A DNA stretch of 64,000 bases from Leptospira bouyouniensis (GCF_004769525.1 NZ_RQFT01000012.1:380001-444000); one strand, 5' to 3'; shown: positions 27,380-37,422, counted from the first letter of the stretch. A program made the numbers and translations. Notes: generated from the sequence alone by a model not told the origin.

Positions 27380-28912
27380 ATGGATGAATATAAATTAAAA
27401 TCTGCAAAAATCATCAATACCATTCGTTTTATTTTATTTGGTATATATGTATTAGGAATTTTGGGGAGTCTGGGATCCATTCGTCCTGACCAATTGGTAG
27501 TGATGGTAATCTCCACTACCTTGTATGGAGTGTTAGCGTTTTTTCAATTGTATTTGTTCCACAAACAAAAAAATCCATATCCTTTTTGGTTTGTAGTAGG
27601 CGATGTGATCCTTGTAGGTCTTTCTACATGGGGCCAATCCATGATTACCTTGGATTTATCAGCAGCGGCCTTAAAAATTGGAATCAATTATACAATTTGT
27701 TTTTTTCTGATCCTATATTCTGGTTTTTTGTTTTCTGCAAGGCAAACGATTATTGTTGGTTGTTTACTTATCATCATTCATATTGGGTCCTTGTATTTTT
27801 CATATCGTGAAGGTGTGAATTTTGTGGACCGAAATGATGTCCACCATTTGGCACATTCGGTTTCATTGCCGATTGAAATTGTCAAAGTAATATTTTTGAT
27901 TTTAGCTACATACTTTATGAGTAAGATGGTTGGTCTCCTCACATCAATTCGAGAAGAAGCACTGAAAGGGAAAAAAGAAGCAGATGCACATTCTAAAGTG
28001 GTATCGGAACAAAAAGAAGCAATGGTCGAAACGGGAGAAAACCTAAACCAGTCTGTTGCCGCCTTGAAAGTGTTTACCGATGATCTGAATGGACTTGTAC
28101 AAAATCAGGCAGCATCTATAGAAGAAATCTCTGCCTCGCTTACAGAAATCGCTCAATCCACAGAAAATTCTTTTTCATTTGTCAAAGACCAATACCAACG
28201 TATCGAAACTTTAAATGAAGAGAGCCAAACTTTAGAAGGAATTGTCACGACGGTTAGAAACGAAATTGAATTGATCTCTGGTCAAATTAGTGAGTCTTCA
28301 AAATTTAGTAATCTTGTCACTTTGGCTATGGAAAATTTAAACAATATACTTGCTGAAGTAAGTTCTAGTTTCCAAAAAGTCGAAGATGTCAATCAAATCA
28401 TGAAAGAAATTGCGGATCAGACCAACTTACTTGCCTTAAATGCATCGATAGAAGCCGCAAGGGCAGGGGAGCATGGAAGGGGTTTTGCGGTAGTAGCACA
28501 AGAAGTTGCAAAACTCGCGGATAATTCTGCATCCAATGCTAGTATTATTTCCAAAACCATTCTAAAATCTAAATCTGATTTGATGAAAGGGAATTTATCT
28601 GCAAAAGAAGCTAATTCGCTGGCATCTAACCAAGAAAAAGAAATGAAAAACATCCAATCCAAAGTCATTTTGTTCAATGAAAAGATTATCGATATGCAGA
28701 AGTTAAATGCAAGAGTTGTGGAATCTCAAAAAGAATTAAAAGATATTTCTTCCCAACTGGAAATCATTGCCAAAGAACAATCCATTGGAAACAGGGAAGT
28801 GATGCGTGCGGCTCAAAATATTGAAGATGCTGTCCAAGTGGTAGCAGAAAATACAAGGGTCCTTGCCGAACACATCGAAGACATCCAAGTCCTTGCCAAT
28901 CGGATTAAATGA
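27380..28912 (+). CDS. Methyl-accepting chemotaxis protein with multi-pass N-terminus
   Basis: 510 residues. Residues about 10-190 form six transmembrane helices with short loops ([26 protein letters not shown]), with no periplasmic sensor domain. A coiled coil and the signalling tip follow ([41 protein letters not shown]). The tip is close to canonical, so coupling to CheA/CheW is likely. It has the same plan as the receptor at 4.7-6.2 kb, but the N-terminal halves differ. They are probably paralogues sensing membrane or internal cues. Monocistronic. Confidence 0.92.
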   Translation: MDEYKLKSAKIINTIRFILFGIYVLGILGSLGSIRPDQLVVMVISTTLYGVLAFFQLYLFHKQKNPYPFWFVVGDVILVGLSTWGQSMITLDLSAAALKIGINYTICFFLILYSGFLFSARQTIIVGCLLIIIHIGSLYFSYREGVNFVDRNDVHHLAHSVSLPIEIVKVIFLILATYFMSKMVGLLTSIREEALKGKKEADAHSKVVSEQKEAMVETGENLNQSVAALKVFTDDLNGLVQNQAASIEEISASLTEIAQSTENSFSFVKDQYQRIETLNEESQTLEGIVTTVRNEIELISGQISESSKFSNLVTLAMENLNNILAEVSSSFQKVEDVNQIMKEIADQTNLLALNASIEAARAGEHGRGFAVVAQEVAKLADNSASNASIISKTILKSKSDLMKGNLSAKEANSLASNQEKEMKNIQSKVILFNEKIIDMQKLNARVVESQKELKDISSQLEIIAKEQSIGNREVMRAAQNIEDAVQVVAENTRVLAEHIEDIQVLANRIK

Positions 28913-29040
28913 TCCTTGTTTAACACCATTAACTTAACGGATTGGACATTCGTTCAGAAAAAGCTCAGGGAAAATTATTTGTAATTCTTTTCGTGATATT
29001 TAACTGTGAGTGAAAGTCCTGGTCTGGAGCCAATAATTGT

Positions 29041-30798
29041 ATGATATCTAATAACTATTTTAATGATAATGATGATTTAATTGATCATTTTGATTCACTC
29101 ACACCTTGGAATGAGGTGGTTGATCAATACGAACAAGGGTTTGAAGATTTTGCCGAATTTCAAAAAACAGGGAAAGAAGAGTTAGCTTATGCCCCTGGCA
29201 ATTATGAAGATGCAATCGAATTTTACCGCTCCACATTGGAAGCAGGTGGGGACATTGCAGGGAATGACATCTCTCAAATCGCAAAACAAATGGATGAAGA
29301 GGGACTCAAATACAAAGACGGACAAGTTGGTTTTCCAAAACCAATGTTAGACGTAGTTGAAAAAATTAAATCTGCAGGTTTATTGCCGTATGGAATCCAT
29401 AGACATTACGGTGGGCTTGGATTACCTTCTGTTGTTCAATCGATGTTATCTGAATGTGTATCACGTGGTGATGGATCACTTGCCATCACACTTGGTTGTA
29501 TGAACCTTGCGGAAACTGTCGAACGATTCGGTACTGAAGAAATGATTCACGAATATGTGCCAAAAATGGCAGCTGGTGAACTTTGTGGTGCGATGGCACT
29601 TACAGAACCCAATTATGGTTCAGACCTTCCGAACATACAAACGAAAGCTGTAAAAGGCGAAGATGGTGTTTGGAGAATCACTGGAACCAAACGTTTCATC
29701 ACTCACGCATGTGGATTTGGTAATGCACCTTCGATCATTTTAACGTTAGCACGAACAGGATCGACAACGAGTGGTGCTCGTGGACTTTCTTTTTTCTTAG
29801 TTCATTCCAAAGATGTCTTTGTTGCCTCCATTGAAAAGAAAATGGGACTCCATTGTTCTCCTACTTGTGAAGTGGTTTTCGAAAATGCTCCAGGAATTCT
29901 GATCGGGGATGAAGGAAAAGGCCTTGTGAAGTATTCCATGGCGATGATGAACCAAGCACGTTTAAACATTGCTGCGCAAGCGATGGGCATTGCGACTGCT
30001 GCTTATTTCGAAGGGAAAAAGTATGCAGAAGAACGAGTCCAATTTGGGAAAACAATCAGTAACATCACCGCTGTCAAAAAGATGATAGAACGAATGGAAA
30101 GAGAAGTGGCGGCCATGCGTTGTATTTTATACGAAGCAAGTTTTGCTGTAGATCAGTATAGATGGAAAGAAGAACGAGGAAAAATGAAAGGTCTTTCCGA
30201 GAAGGATATCAAAAAAGATGAATCCTTCAAAAAATGGGAAAAACTTGCCTCACTTTTCACACCACTTTCCAAATATTACATCACTGAAATGGCAAACGTT
30301 GTCGCTTACGACGCTTTACAAATCCATGGTGGATCTGGTTATACGGAAGACTATGATGTTGCAAGGTTGTATCGTGATGTAAGGATTACAAACATCTATG
30401 AAGGAACGACTCAACTCCAAACTGTAGCTTGTATTGGAGGGATTGTTTCTGGTATGACAGATACCGGAATTTACCGTGAATATTTAAAATCGGAAATGTC
30501 CGGATTTGTGTCTTCTTCCGAGTTAAACGATCTTTTCAAACAATTTGAAACAGTTGTGGCTGAGTATGCAGAAATTGATTCGACCCCACTGCGCGAAGAA
30601 TTAGCTTTTGAAGTGGTAGAATCGGCAGCAAGATTTCATAACAGTTTGTTACTCGAAAGGAGTATTGGTAGGTCAAAAGTAGAAAGAAGAGCACACCGTA
30701 AATCGCTGACTGAAAGTTATATTTTGGATAGTGCGGCAATCCTTGCTTCTAACCTAACCAAAATTCGTGGAAAGAAAAAAACTCCAGTCACTGCATAA
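29041..30798 (+). CDS. Acyl-CoA dehydrogenase (FadE-like, extended)
   Basis: 585 residues, longer than the usual 380-390 because of an N-terminal helical leader and a C-terminal extension, as in the large FadE-type branch. It has the FAD/substrate-binding signatures [18 protein letters not shown] and ITGTKRFIT, the middle [11 protein letters not shown], and the C-terminal helices [21 protein letters not shown] and [11 protein letters not shown] (the Glu is at the place of the catalytic base in the short- and medium-chain enzymes). It oxidises the alpha-beta bond of acyl-CoA, passing electrons to ETF. The next gene overlaps its end. Confidence 0.92.
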   Translation: MISNNYFNDNDDLIDHFDSLTPWNEVVDQYEQGFEDFAEFQKTGKEELAYAPGNYEDAIEFYRSTLEAGGDIAGNDISQIAKQMDEEGLKYKDGQVGFPKPMLDVVEKIKSAGLLPYGIHRHYGGLGLPSVVQSMLSECVSRGDGSLAITLGCMNLAETVERFGTEEMIHEYVPKMAAGELCGAMALTEPNYGSDLPNIQTKAVKGEDGVWRITGTKRFITHACGFGNAPSIILTLARTGSTTSGARGLSFFLVHSKDVFVASIEKKMGLHCSPTCEVVFENAPGILIGDEGKGLVKYSMAMMNQARLNIAAQAMGIATAAYFEGKKYAEERVQFGKTISNITAVKKMIERMEREVAAMRCILYEASFAVDQYRWKEERGKMKGLSEKDIKKDESFKKWEKLASLFTPLSKYYITEMANVVAYDALQIHGGSGYTEDYDVARLYRDVRITNIYEGTTQLQTVACIGGIVSGMTDTGIYREYLKSEMSGFVSSSELNDLFKQFETVVAEYAEIDSTPLREELAFEVVESAARFHNSLLLERSIGRSKVERRAHRKSLTESYILDSAAILASNLTKIRGKKKTPVTA

Positions 30799-31798
30799 GG
30801 AAAATTTAAACCATGCCTTACTTCCCTGTTACGCTTGTTTTGCGGGGGGAAATGAGGCTGGTATTTCCGCAAATCTTACCGACACTCGAATTTCCTCTCC
30901 TTTTTCATGGAGGGGGGATTCATTCCCACCAATCACTGATTCAGAAACTCCAGAACATCTAAAACAAATTTCTGATTTAGGAATTCCTTCCATTTTTGAT
31001 ATCCACACTCATTTTTTTCCTGAGACCATCATGAAGTTGATTTGGCGATGGTTTGACAATGATAACTGGGCTATCGGCTACCGATTGCCGGAGATAGAAC
31101 GAGTGAAACGTCTCCACCATAATGGAATCAAGGACTTCACGACTCTCAACTATGCGCACAAAAAAAATATGGCTGCCTCACTCAATGATTGGACCTTTGC
31201 GAATTATAAAAATTGGGACGGTGCCATTCCCTTCGGAACGTTTTATCCAGAAGATGGTGTACTCCAGTATGTGAAACAAGCCGTGGAAGATTACAAGTTT
31301 CTTGGTTTTAAGCTCCATTGTGAAGTTTCTAAACTCAATTTAAATGATCCTGAATTAACCGATTGTTTTTTGTATTTGGAAAAAAAAGAAATTCCCATTG
31401 TCATCCATACTGGGACGGCACCACTTCCAGGTGAATTTACGGGAATTCAATTTTTTAAACCGTTTATCCAATCCTATCCGAAATTACATGTGATTGTTGC
31501 CCATATGGGTGCCCATGAAATATCCGACTATGCATCGTTACTTGGTGATTATCCGAACTTAGCACTGGATACAACCATGGTATTTGTTGACTTTCTTGCC
31601 ACAGGGAAAGCGGATGATGTGGATGCAGTGGTCCCTCTTTTGGAAACCTACCAAAACCAAATTTATTTTGGATCGGATTTTCCCAATATCCCTTACAATC
31701 TAAACCACCCCATTTCTAAACTTCTTGGCTTACCAATCTCGGACAAAGCCAAACAAAAAATCCTATACCAAAACGCAAAAAATCGATTTTTCAAATGA
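30767..31798 (+). CDS. Amidohydrolase-2 family metal-dependent hydrolase
   Basis: The catalytic part is clear: [10 protein letters not shown] (metal-binding HxH), [28 protein letters not shown] and [10 protein letters not shown] (metal Asp), the TIM-barrel amidohydrolase-2 layout. These enzymes hydrolyse or decarboxylate ring and acyl substrates. The 5' end is uncertain. The only upstream in-frame start is a GTG at 30767 inside the previous gene, without a good binding site. A well-placed ATG (30813, preceded by AAGGAAAA) is in the +1 frame, with a run of six G between. Either a frameshift or a rare start (ATT near 30860) is possible. The real N-terminus probably begins near residue 40. Confidence 0.8.
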   Translation: MERKKLQSLHKENLNHALLPCYACFAGGNEAGISANLTDTRISSPFSWRGDSFPPITDSETPEHLKQISDLGIPSIFDIHTHFFPETIMKLIWRWFDNDNWAIGYRLPEIERVKRLHHNGIKDFTTLNYAHKKNMAASLNDWTFANYKNWDGAIPFGTFYPEDGVLQYVKQAVEDYKFLGFKLHCEVSKLNLNDPELTDCFLYLEKKEIPIVIHTGTAPLPGEFTGIQFFKPFIQSYPKLHVIVAHMGAHEISDYASLLGDYPNLALDTTMVFVDFLATGKADDVDAVVPLLETYQNQIYFGSDFPNIPYNLNHPISKLLGLPISDKAKQKILYQNAKNRFFK

Positions 31799-31809
31799 AA
31801 CGTGGTTGC

Positions 31810-31830
31810 ATTTGCAACAGCGTTGCAAAT
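31810..31830 (+). promoter_or_regulatory. Zinc-type operator before the lipoprotein/barrel/znu operon
   Basis: A perfect 21-bp palindrome: arms ATTTGCAAC and GTTGCAAAT around AGC. Its core TGCAA-N5-TTGCA (31813-31827) equals the two cobW sites. It overlaps a possible promoter (TTGCAT at 31806, ATGATA at 31829) and lies 22 nt before the ATG at 31852. Confidence 0.75.
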
Positions 31831-31851
31831 GATAGGCAAACAGAGGTAGTT

Positions 31852-32595
31852 ATGAAATTCTTAAAACCAATCATGATTTTTACGGTTCTTTTTTCTCTGG
31901 GCAATTGTGCTGAGTTATTTTCTTCAAAAGAAGATAATAATAATGATCAAGTAATTCTTGCGTTGCTTGCCGGAACACGTTGTCCTTCTACGACGGTAAC
32001 AACCCCAACCAATGGAACTCGTTTCGATTTTGCAAATTGTTCTGGAGATGCAAACTTAGCGCTTTCTGGTTCTGGATTCCAAGCCAGTAATGTCACTTTA
32101 AGCGGTGGATTGGTTGGTACGAGCAATAATTCAACTATCGTTACCAATGCTTCTAGTCTTTCAAATTCTGGCGGAAATAAAAAAGCATCAATCGAAATTG
32201 TTTATCAATTGAATGCGGCTTCATCGTCGATCTCCGCAATTTTACCTTCCACTACTTCCTTTGCTGGACCTGGTTTTTCCTTACTGCCTACAACAGCTCA
32301 GAAATTGGTGGATGGAACTGCATCTGCATTTGGTGGAGCTGCTGCTACTTGGGGCTCTTCCGTTGGTCAAGATAAGACTCTCTGTTTAGAAGTTCATCAA
32401 GAAGGAGCCGGTGCTCATATTTTTGGTTGGCAAGGAGCATGCTCAACTATAGATCGAGGTAGTTACAATTTTGAAGAAGAAGATGTAGTGGTAAGTTTAG
32501 GGGGAGATAGGATTGCCCTTCGAATTAATGGAGCAACCATTAAAAGTTTGACCATTTACAATCAATCCATCGGAACTGCTGGTTCCTTCCAATAA
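31852..32595 (+). CDS. Lipoprotein, first gene of the probable zinc-uptake operon
   Basis: 247 residues from the ATG at 31852 (AGAGG 6 nt upstream; the longer frame has no signal). Signal MKFLKPIMIFTVLFSLGNC. The mature part is Ser/Asn/Thr-rich with beta-strand spacing (GSGFQASNVTLSGGLVG) and four further Cys (TRCPS, ANCSG, TLCLE, GACST) that could form two disulphides. The C-terminal part (VHQEGAGAHIFGWQGACSTI) looks like a jelly-roll. No family recognised. Its place behind the strongest palindrome and before the barrel and ABC genes implies a role in metal capture at the cell surface, which is inference. Confidence 0.75.
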   Translation: MKFLKPIMIFTVLFSLGNCAELFSSKEDNNNDQVILALLAGTRCPSTTVTTPTNGTRFDFANCSGDANLALSGSGFQASNVTLSGGLVGTSNNSTIVTNASSLSNSGGNKKASIEIVYQLNAASSSISAILPSTTSFAGPGFSLLPTTAQKLVDGTASAFGGAAATWGSSVGQDKTLCLEVHQEGAGAHIFGWQGACSTIDRGSYNFEEEDVVVSLGGDRIALRINGATIKSLTIYNQSIGTAGSFQ

Positions 32596-32652
32596 TGACA
32601 TCGTCAAAATCACACTTGATTTAGGATAAAGTCAGGAAAAACATTTAAAACA

Positions 32653-34014
32653 GTGAAACTCGGATTTTCTAAATTTAATTCTTTGGCGCGACTGGTGGGA
32701 TTGTTCCTGCCAGTTTTTTTTGCGTTTTGGTTGTATGCAGACACCAATGATTGGGAAAAAGAATTGGAGGATCCTAAGGATTCCAAAACAAGTTCCACAA
32801 ACAAATCAAATCCAAAGAACGTTAACACAGAAGATTGGGAAGCCGAACTCGACAAAGACTTAAAAGACCAAGAAACTCGTAGTAAAGTAACAGAAGGTAG
32901 TCGGGGTGTGACATCCAATGTCCAACAACCGAACCAAATCAATCGTTCCGCACAAAATCTGATGATGGATGTTTCGGCAGCCATTGATATCGTTGGTGCT
33001 TGGGACAGAAACAAACCAAGGGGCACTGGGGAACGCATCGATAACAAACTGGATGTACGATCAGCTGAGTTTGGATTCACTGCAGCTGTTGACCAATGGA
33101 TGCGAGCCAATTTCCTTGGAGCAGCGCACGGGGAAGATGGTAAATACTACTTCGAAGTCCATGAAGCCAATGTACTGTTTCCTTTTTTGCCGTTTAACAC
33201 CTCGTTGAAAGTGGGACAAATGTTTATCGATATCGGACGGTTGAATCGTATCCATTTGCATGATAGGCCTTTTACCATGAACCCCATTGTCCATGAGAAA
33301 TTCATTGGATTTGAGTCTGCGATGGATACGGGTGCCGAGTTTAGTGTCTTACTCCCTTGGAAATGGATCACCCAGGAACTCGTGCTAGGTGCCACAAATG
33401 GAAAAAAATGGGGACATTCCCATTCGGAAGGCCAACAAAAAAATAACCCGATGGGTTATGCCCACCTGAAACATTTTTATTATTTTGGAAATAACTGGGG
33501 GACTCAATTTGGATTCTCCGGCGTACGTTTTGAACCAACAACGGATAGGCGAAACCAAAGATACTTATATGGAATGGATGCTGTATTACGTTGGAATCGT
33601 TCTAATCTCCGAGAACTCATGATCATGTCTGAAGGTTGGTACCAACAAGAAATTTTCCCTGAACAAATGGACCCAAGTACGTACCAAAGGTCAAAAGCCC
33701 CATCTCGCGACCAATGGGGGTATTACTTTTTTGTGGATTATAAATTCCACCAACTTTGGTCTCTCGGGTATCGTTATGATTATTTTACTGACAAATCACT
33801 AGTCGACAAAAATGGAAAACTTGCAGACAATGCAATCGAAGCACATTCCACTCAAATCACATTCCATAGTTCTGAGTTTGGACGGATTCGAGGCTCTGTG
33901 GAAAGGCGTTATATCCAGGATTTTTCCAAAACGGAATTCCAAGAACAAAGGGAATGGAGATTTTATGTGCAAGCCGTGGCCATTTTAGGATCTCATCCAG
34001 CACATAGTTATTAA
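32653..34014 (+). CDS. Outer-membrane beta-barrel protein of the zinc operon
   Basis: 453 residues from a GTG. Signal peptide ending FAFWLYA; then an acidic/Lys linker with a repeated DWE(K/A)EL motif (DTNDWEKELEDP, TEDWEAELDKDLKDQ); then about 350 residues of alternating aromatic strands ending in ...RFYVQAVAILGSHPAHSY. His-rich loops stand out (RIHLHDRPF, WGHSHSEGQ), which could attract zinc. It is not a TonB-dependent receptor (no plug or TonB box seen). It is most like porin-type barrels. It sits between the operon's lipoprotein and znuA, 15 nt from znuA, so it is probably the outer-membrane step of zinc uptake. Confidence 0.75.
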   Translation: MKLGFSKFNSLARLVGLFLPVFFAFWLYADTNDWEKELEDPKDSKTSSTNKSNPKNVNTEDWEAELDKDLKDQETRSKVTEGSRGVTSNVQQPNQINRSAQNLMMDVSAAIDIVGAWDRNKPRGTGERIDNKLDVRSAEFGFTAAVDQWMRANFLGAAHGEDGKYYFEVHEANVLFPFLPFNTSLKVGQMFIDIGRLNRIHLHDRPFTMNPIVHEKFIGFESAMDTGAEFSVLLPWKWITQELVLGATNGKKWGHSHSEGQQKNNPMGYAHLKHFYYFGNNWGTQFGFSGVRFEPTTDRRNQRYLYGMDAVLRWNRSNLRELMIMSEGWYQQEIFPEQMDPSTYQRSKAPSRDQWGYYFFVDYKFHQLWSLGYRYDYFTDKSLVDKNGKLADNAIEAHSTQITFHSSEFGRIRGSVERRYIQDFSKTEFQEQREWRFYVQAVAILGSHPAHSY

Positions 34015-34029
34015 GAGGAAAGAACAAAT

Positions 34030-34992
34030 ATGTTTGAATGTAATCATCAAAACCCAAAGAAAAACAAAACCAAACATACTTTGGATGTTCTTAGATTGTT
34101 TTTGTTTGTTTCCTTATTTTTTTCCACGCCTATCTTTGCAAAAGTTACCCTTGTGGCTAGTATCTCCGATATCAAGTATATCGCCGAACAAATCGCAGGT
34201 GAACGTGCAGATGTATATGGAATGATCCGTGGCGTGGACGACCCTCATTTCGTGATGACAAGACCAGATTTTTTGGTCAAACTCAGTGAAGCTGATGTTT
34301 TATGTGTGGTTGGACTTGATTTAGAAGTGGGTTGGGTCCCGTACCTGCAACAACAATCTCGTAATATGAAAATCCAAAAAGGACAACCTGGGTATTGTGA
34401 TACATCCTTTGGTGTAAAAATTTTGGGTGAACCAACAGTAATGATGGACCGTTCTATGGGAGACATGCATATTTATGGAAACCCACATTATTGGAATGAT
34501 CCAATTAATGCCATCCAAATGGCTCAAAATATAAAAAATGCACTAACCCGCGTTGACCCTTTAAACGGGGAATATTATGAAGGGAATTTTAATACCTTTA
34601 AAAAACGTCTCATCCAAGTGACAAAAGAAGAGATGAAAAAAATGGAACCGTACTTTGGTTTAAAAGTAGCTGTTTTTCACGACCAATTTGTATACCTTGC
34701 TTCAAGATTTAAGTTCAATGCCAATTTAACGATAGAAGAACGCCCTGGAGTTCCACCTTCAGTCCGTTATATGGATCAAGTCATTGGTTATATGATTGCA
34801 GAAAAGATAAAAATTATCTTGATTGGACCCTATCACAATCCAAAGTATGCAGAGTATGTCTCTTCGAAAGTCCCTGGATCAGTGGTAGTCACACTCCCTG
34901 TATCTGTTGGTGCACTTGATACCTCAAGTTACGAAGATGCTTTACGGTTGAGTTTACAAAAAATACGCGATGCAAGCGACAAAACCAAATAG
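34030..34992 (+). CDS. znuA: Zinc/manganese ABC transporter substrate-binding protein
   Basis: 320 residues with signal peptide (LFLFVSLFFSTPIFA). Cluster A-1 features are DPHFV (first metal His), GNPHYWNDP (second His), VAVFHDQFVYLA (third His) and a C-terminal GPYHNPKYAEYV where the last ligand is usually Asp/Glu; here His/Asn occupy the region. The short His/Asp-rich loop of E. coli ZnuA is missing, as in many Mn/Zn family members. Binds metal in the periplasm and delivers it to the permease. Overlaps the ATPase gene by 23 nt. The zinc assignment rests on the operator and the cobW link; manganese remains possible. Confidence 0.85.
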   Translation: MFECNHQNPKKNKTKHTLDVLRLFLFVSLFFSTPIFAKVTLVASISDIKYIAEQIAGERADVYGMIRGVDDPHFVMTRPDFLVKLSEADVLCVVGLDLEVGWVPYLQQQSRNMKIQKGQPGYCDTSFGVKILGEPTVMMDRSMGDMHIYGNPHYWNDPINAIQMAQNIKNALTRVDPLNGEYYEGNFNTFKKRLIQVTKEEMKKMEPYFGLKVAVFHDQFVYLASRFKFNANLTIEERPGVPPSVRYMDQVIGYMIAEKIKIILIGPYHNPKYAEYVSSKVPGSVVVTLPVSVGALDTSSYEDALRLSLQKIRDASDKTK

Positions 34993-35683
34993 TATTTTAA
35001 AACCTATCTCTTTTATCCATGCAGATCATTTGACTGTAGGATATAGAAAAGAATTCCCTGTTGTTTCTGACATCCATCTTCACATAGAGGCTGGAAAAAC
35101 CTATGCACTTGTTGGTGGGAATGGGGCTGGCAAAACGACTCTATTTCGCACGTTAACAGATTTACTCCCACCACTTTCTGGTTCCATTCAGTTTTCTAAA
35201 GAGATATCCACGTCATATGTTCCTCAAGCCAAAAAAATGGCATTGGATTTTCCTTTGCGAGTGGAAGACGTCCTCTTAATGCCAAAAAACATTGGATTTA
35301 GTTTTTTACCAAAACGTAGGTTTTCGGAAGAAGATTTGGCACTCATTGAAAAAACAGGTGTTAGTTCCTATTTAAAAAAACAGATTTCACTTTGTAGTGG
35401 GGGACAATTACAAAAGGTTTTGATTTTAAGATCTTTACTCACAAAAGCCAATTTGATTTTTTTAGATGAACCAATGGATTCTTTGGATCATAACGCTAGA
35501 GAGTTATTCCAATCGGTTTTATCAGAATATTTGAAAACTGGTAATAGGTCACTTTTTTTTATCACACATAGCCTTGAACATGATTGGGGTTTTGGGTTTG
35601 ATGAAGTGTTTGAAATTGACGAAGGTAAGTTGTATAACATCACAAATGGAGAAAGGCCTCCTAACTGCCACCACCATGACTAA
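34970..35683 (+). CDS. znuC: Zinc ABC transporter ATP-binding protein
   Basis: 237 residues. Walker A GGNGAGKTTL, Q-loop VPQAKKM, signature LCSGGQLQKV (C for the usual L of LSGGQ), Walker B LIFLDEP, D-loop SLDH, switch His in FITHSLEHD. It drives import by the permease that follows. The C-terminus is His-rich (PPNCHHHD) and could bind metal, perhaps as a feedback sensor. The next gene overlaps its stop. Confidence 0.92.
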   Translation: MQATKPNSILKPISFIHADHLTVGYRKEFPVVSDIHLHIEAGKTYALVGGNGAGKTTLFRTLTDLLPPLSGSIQFSKEISTSYVPQAKKMALDFPLRVEDVLLMPKNIGFSFLPKRRFSEEDLALIEKTGVSSYLKKQISLCSGGQLQKVLILRSLLTKANLIFLDEPMDSLDHNARELFQSVLSEYLKTGNRSLFFITHSLEHDWGFGFDEVFEIDEGKLYNITNGERPPNCHHHD

Positions 35684-36530
35684 CATCGTCTCCAGTTGGA
35701 ATTTATTTTTACCTCAAGTTTTGGTGGGAAGTCTTGTGGGAGCATTACTCTCAGTCCTTGGCATACTGATTGTCCTAAGAGGTATGACTTTCTTTGGAGT
35801 GACTCTTTCACAAGCTGTTACGTTTTCTGTTTCCTTGTCTCTATTTATGGAATGGCACGGCGAAATTTTCCCCATATTATTTTCCTGTATTTTGGTTTTC
35901 CCTCTCCTCTATGTGCGTAAACTCCCTGGAATGAAGGAGGAGGTGATTCTTGGGATCTTATTTGTCTTCTTTTCGGCAGCTTCCCAGTTTATGCTCGCAC
36001 TCGGTGGGAATGTGCAAAATCATTTGATGGCAGCTTTTTTCGGTGATATTTTGATTTCCCAAGTGAGAGCCGATTCCCTTGGCATTTATGTAGGCATTTT
36101 CTTTTTTTTCTTATACTTAAGTTTTTTTAGACGGTTTTTGTTTATCAGTTTTGACCGAGACGAGTATAAAATCCAAGTCGGAAATCCATTACCATTTGAT
36201 TTGTTATTTTACATTATCCTTGCGGCCTCTCTGACGGTGGCTGTGAATTTACTTGGAACGTTTTATAGCATTGCTCATTTATTATTGCCGGTATTTGCCT
36301 TACTTCCTATCATTCGTTCATTAAAAATTCTAACGATTGTTTGTGTATTATTTTCTGTGCTATCAACTTGTCTTGGATTTATGGTCTCGCTCATTGGACT
36401 TGAACGTAATGGCGAAATGATTTATTTCCCCACTTCCTCGAGTATTATCCTTGTGCTTTGTTTTTTTGCATTTTTTCTTCATATTTCTCGTTATGTAATC
36501 ACTTCCTTTTTTTCTAAAAAGGGCCGATAG
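35676..36530 (+). CDS. znuB: Zinc ABC transporter permease
   Basis: 284 residues from the ATG at 35676, which overlaps the ATPase stop; ATG at 35646 is an alternative. About eight transmembrane helices of the ABC-3 (ZnuB/MntB) family: ALLSVLGILIVLRGMTFFGV TLSQA near the start, the conserved GNVQNHLMAAFFGDIL in the middle, and NLLGTFYSIAHLLLPVFALL late. It forms the membrane channel of the importer with the two genes before it. The operon probably ends here or after the following gene, 7 nt away. Confidence 0.92.
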   Translation: MTNIVSSWNLFLPQVLVGSLVGALLSVLGILIVLRGMTFFGVTLSQAVTFSVSLSLFMEWHGEIFPILFSCILVFPLLYVRKLPGMKEEVILGILFVFFSAASQFMLALGGNVQNHLMAAFFGDILISQVRADSLGIYVGIFFFFLYLSFFRRFLFISFDRDEYKIQVGNPLPFDLLFYIILAASLTVAVNLLGTFYSIAHLLLPVFALLPIIRSLKILTIVCVLFSVLSTCLGFMVSLIGLERNGEMIYFPTSSSIILVLCFFAFFLHISRYVITSFFSKKGR

Positions 36531-36537
36531 GTTATTT

Positions 36538-37422
36538 GTGGAAACTATTCCTTGTAATACCTGCGGTCATCAAACCTTCACTTCTTTATTCTTAAAAAAT
36601 AGCCCACTGGGTGAAACATTTTCGATTGTTAGTTGCAATCAATGTGGCCTTGTGCAAGTGAATCCCCAACCCAGTTTGGAAGCGGTTAAAAAATATTATG
36701 ATGATTCTTACTTCACGCAAAGGACCGAACGAGGGTATGATAATTATTATTCTAGCGAACTAAGGAAAGAAATTTCCCGTGTTTTCCAATTGAATCTGAA
36801 AGATTTAGATTTTTTTAAATGGGAAAAGAATCGAAAAAAACAAAATGACTCGGGAAAAACTTTATCTTCACTCGATATTGGTTGTGCAGCCGGATATTTT
36901 GTCTCATACATGAAAGAAAGAGGGTATGAGGCAAAGGGAATTGAAATTGCAGATGGGCCGGTTCAGTTTGCGAGAGAATCACTTGGCCTTTCAATATTTC
37001 AGGATAATTTTTTAGAATGGGATTTGGGCTTTAAACATCAATTTGATGTGATCACACTTTGGGCGACGATTGAACATTTACACAAACCCAAAGAAACTCT
37101 GGAGAAGATCAAAAAACATTTGTTACCTGGTGGAATCCTTATATTGTCCACATGTCGGTATGGACTACTTGCGAAAAGGAAAGGTTTACATTGGCGGTAT
37201 TTGAATGTACCTGAACATCTATATTATTATTCATTTAAAGGGTTAAAACAAGTTTTGGTTTCCCTTGGATACCATTCACCAAACGCGTTTACTTACGGGA
37301 GTGGGCTCACTAGCAGAAAAAACGCGAGTTTATTTTTTCGGTTGGCGAAAATCTTTTGTGATAGATTTGTCAAATGGTTCCAAATGGGAGATATGATGGT
37401 CTTTTCGGTTGTGAAAGACTAA
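36538..37422 (+). CDS. Class I SAM methyltransferase with N-terminal zinc ribbon
   Basis: 294 residues from a GTG 7 nt after the permease. The N-terminus is a zinc ribbon with two CxxC pairs (IPCNTCG and VSCNQCGLVQVNP). The SAM fold starts with SLDIGCAAGYFVSYM (motif I), GIEIADGP (acidic ribose residue) and FDVITLWATIEHL (post-II). Related proteins methylate glycan or lipid precursors (this type is common in sugar-methylation clusters), but the substrate cannot be read here. Co-transcription with the zinc operon may be incidental. Its 3' end overlaps the convergent tmk gene by 4 nt. Confidence 0.85.
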   Translation: METIPCNTCGHQTFTSLFLKNSPLGETFSIVSCNQCGLVQVNPQPSLEAVKKYYDDSYFTQRTERGYDNYYSSELRKEISRVFQLNLKDLDFFKWEKNRKKQNDSGKTLSSLDIGCAAGYFVSYMKERGYEAKGIEIADGPVQFARESLGLSIFQDNFLEWDLGFKHQFDVITLWATIEHLHKPKETLEKIKKHLLPGGILILSTCRYGLLAKRKGLHWRYLNVPEHLYYYSFKGLKQVLVSLGYHSPNAFTYGSGLTSRKNASLFFRLAKIFCDRFVKWFQMGDMMVFSVVKD

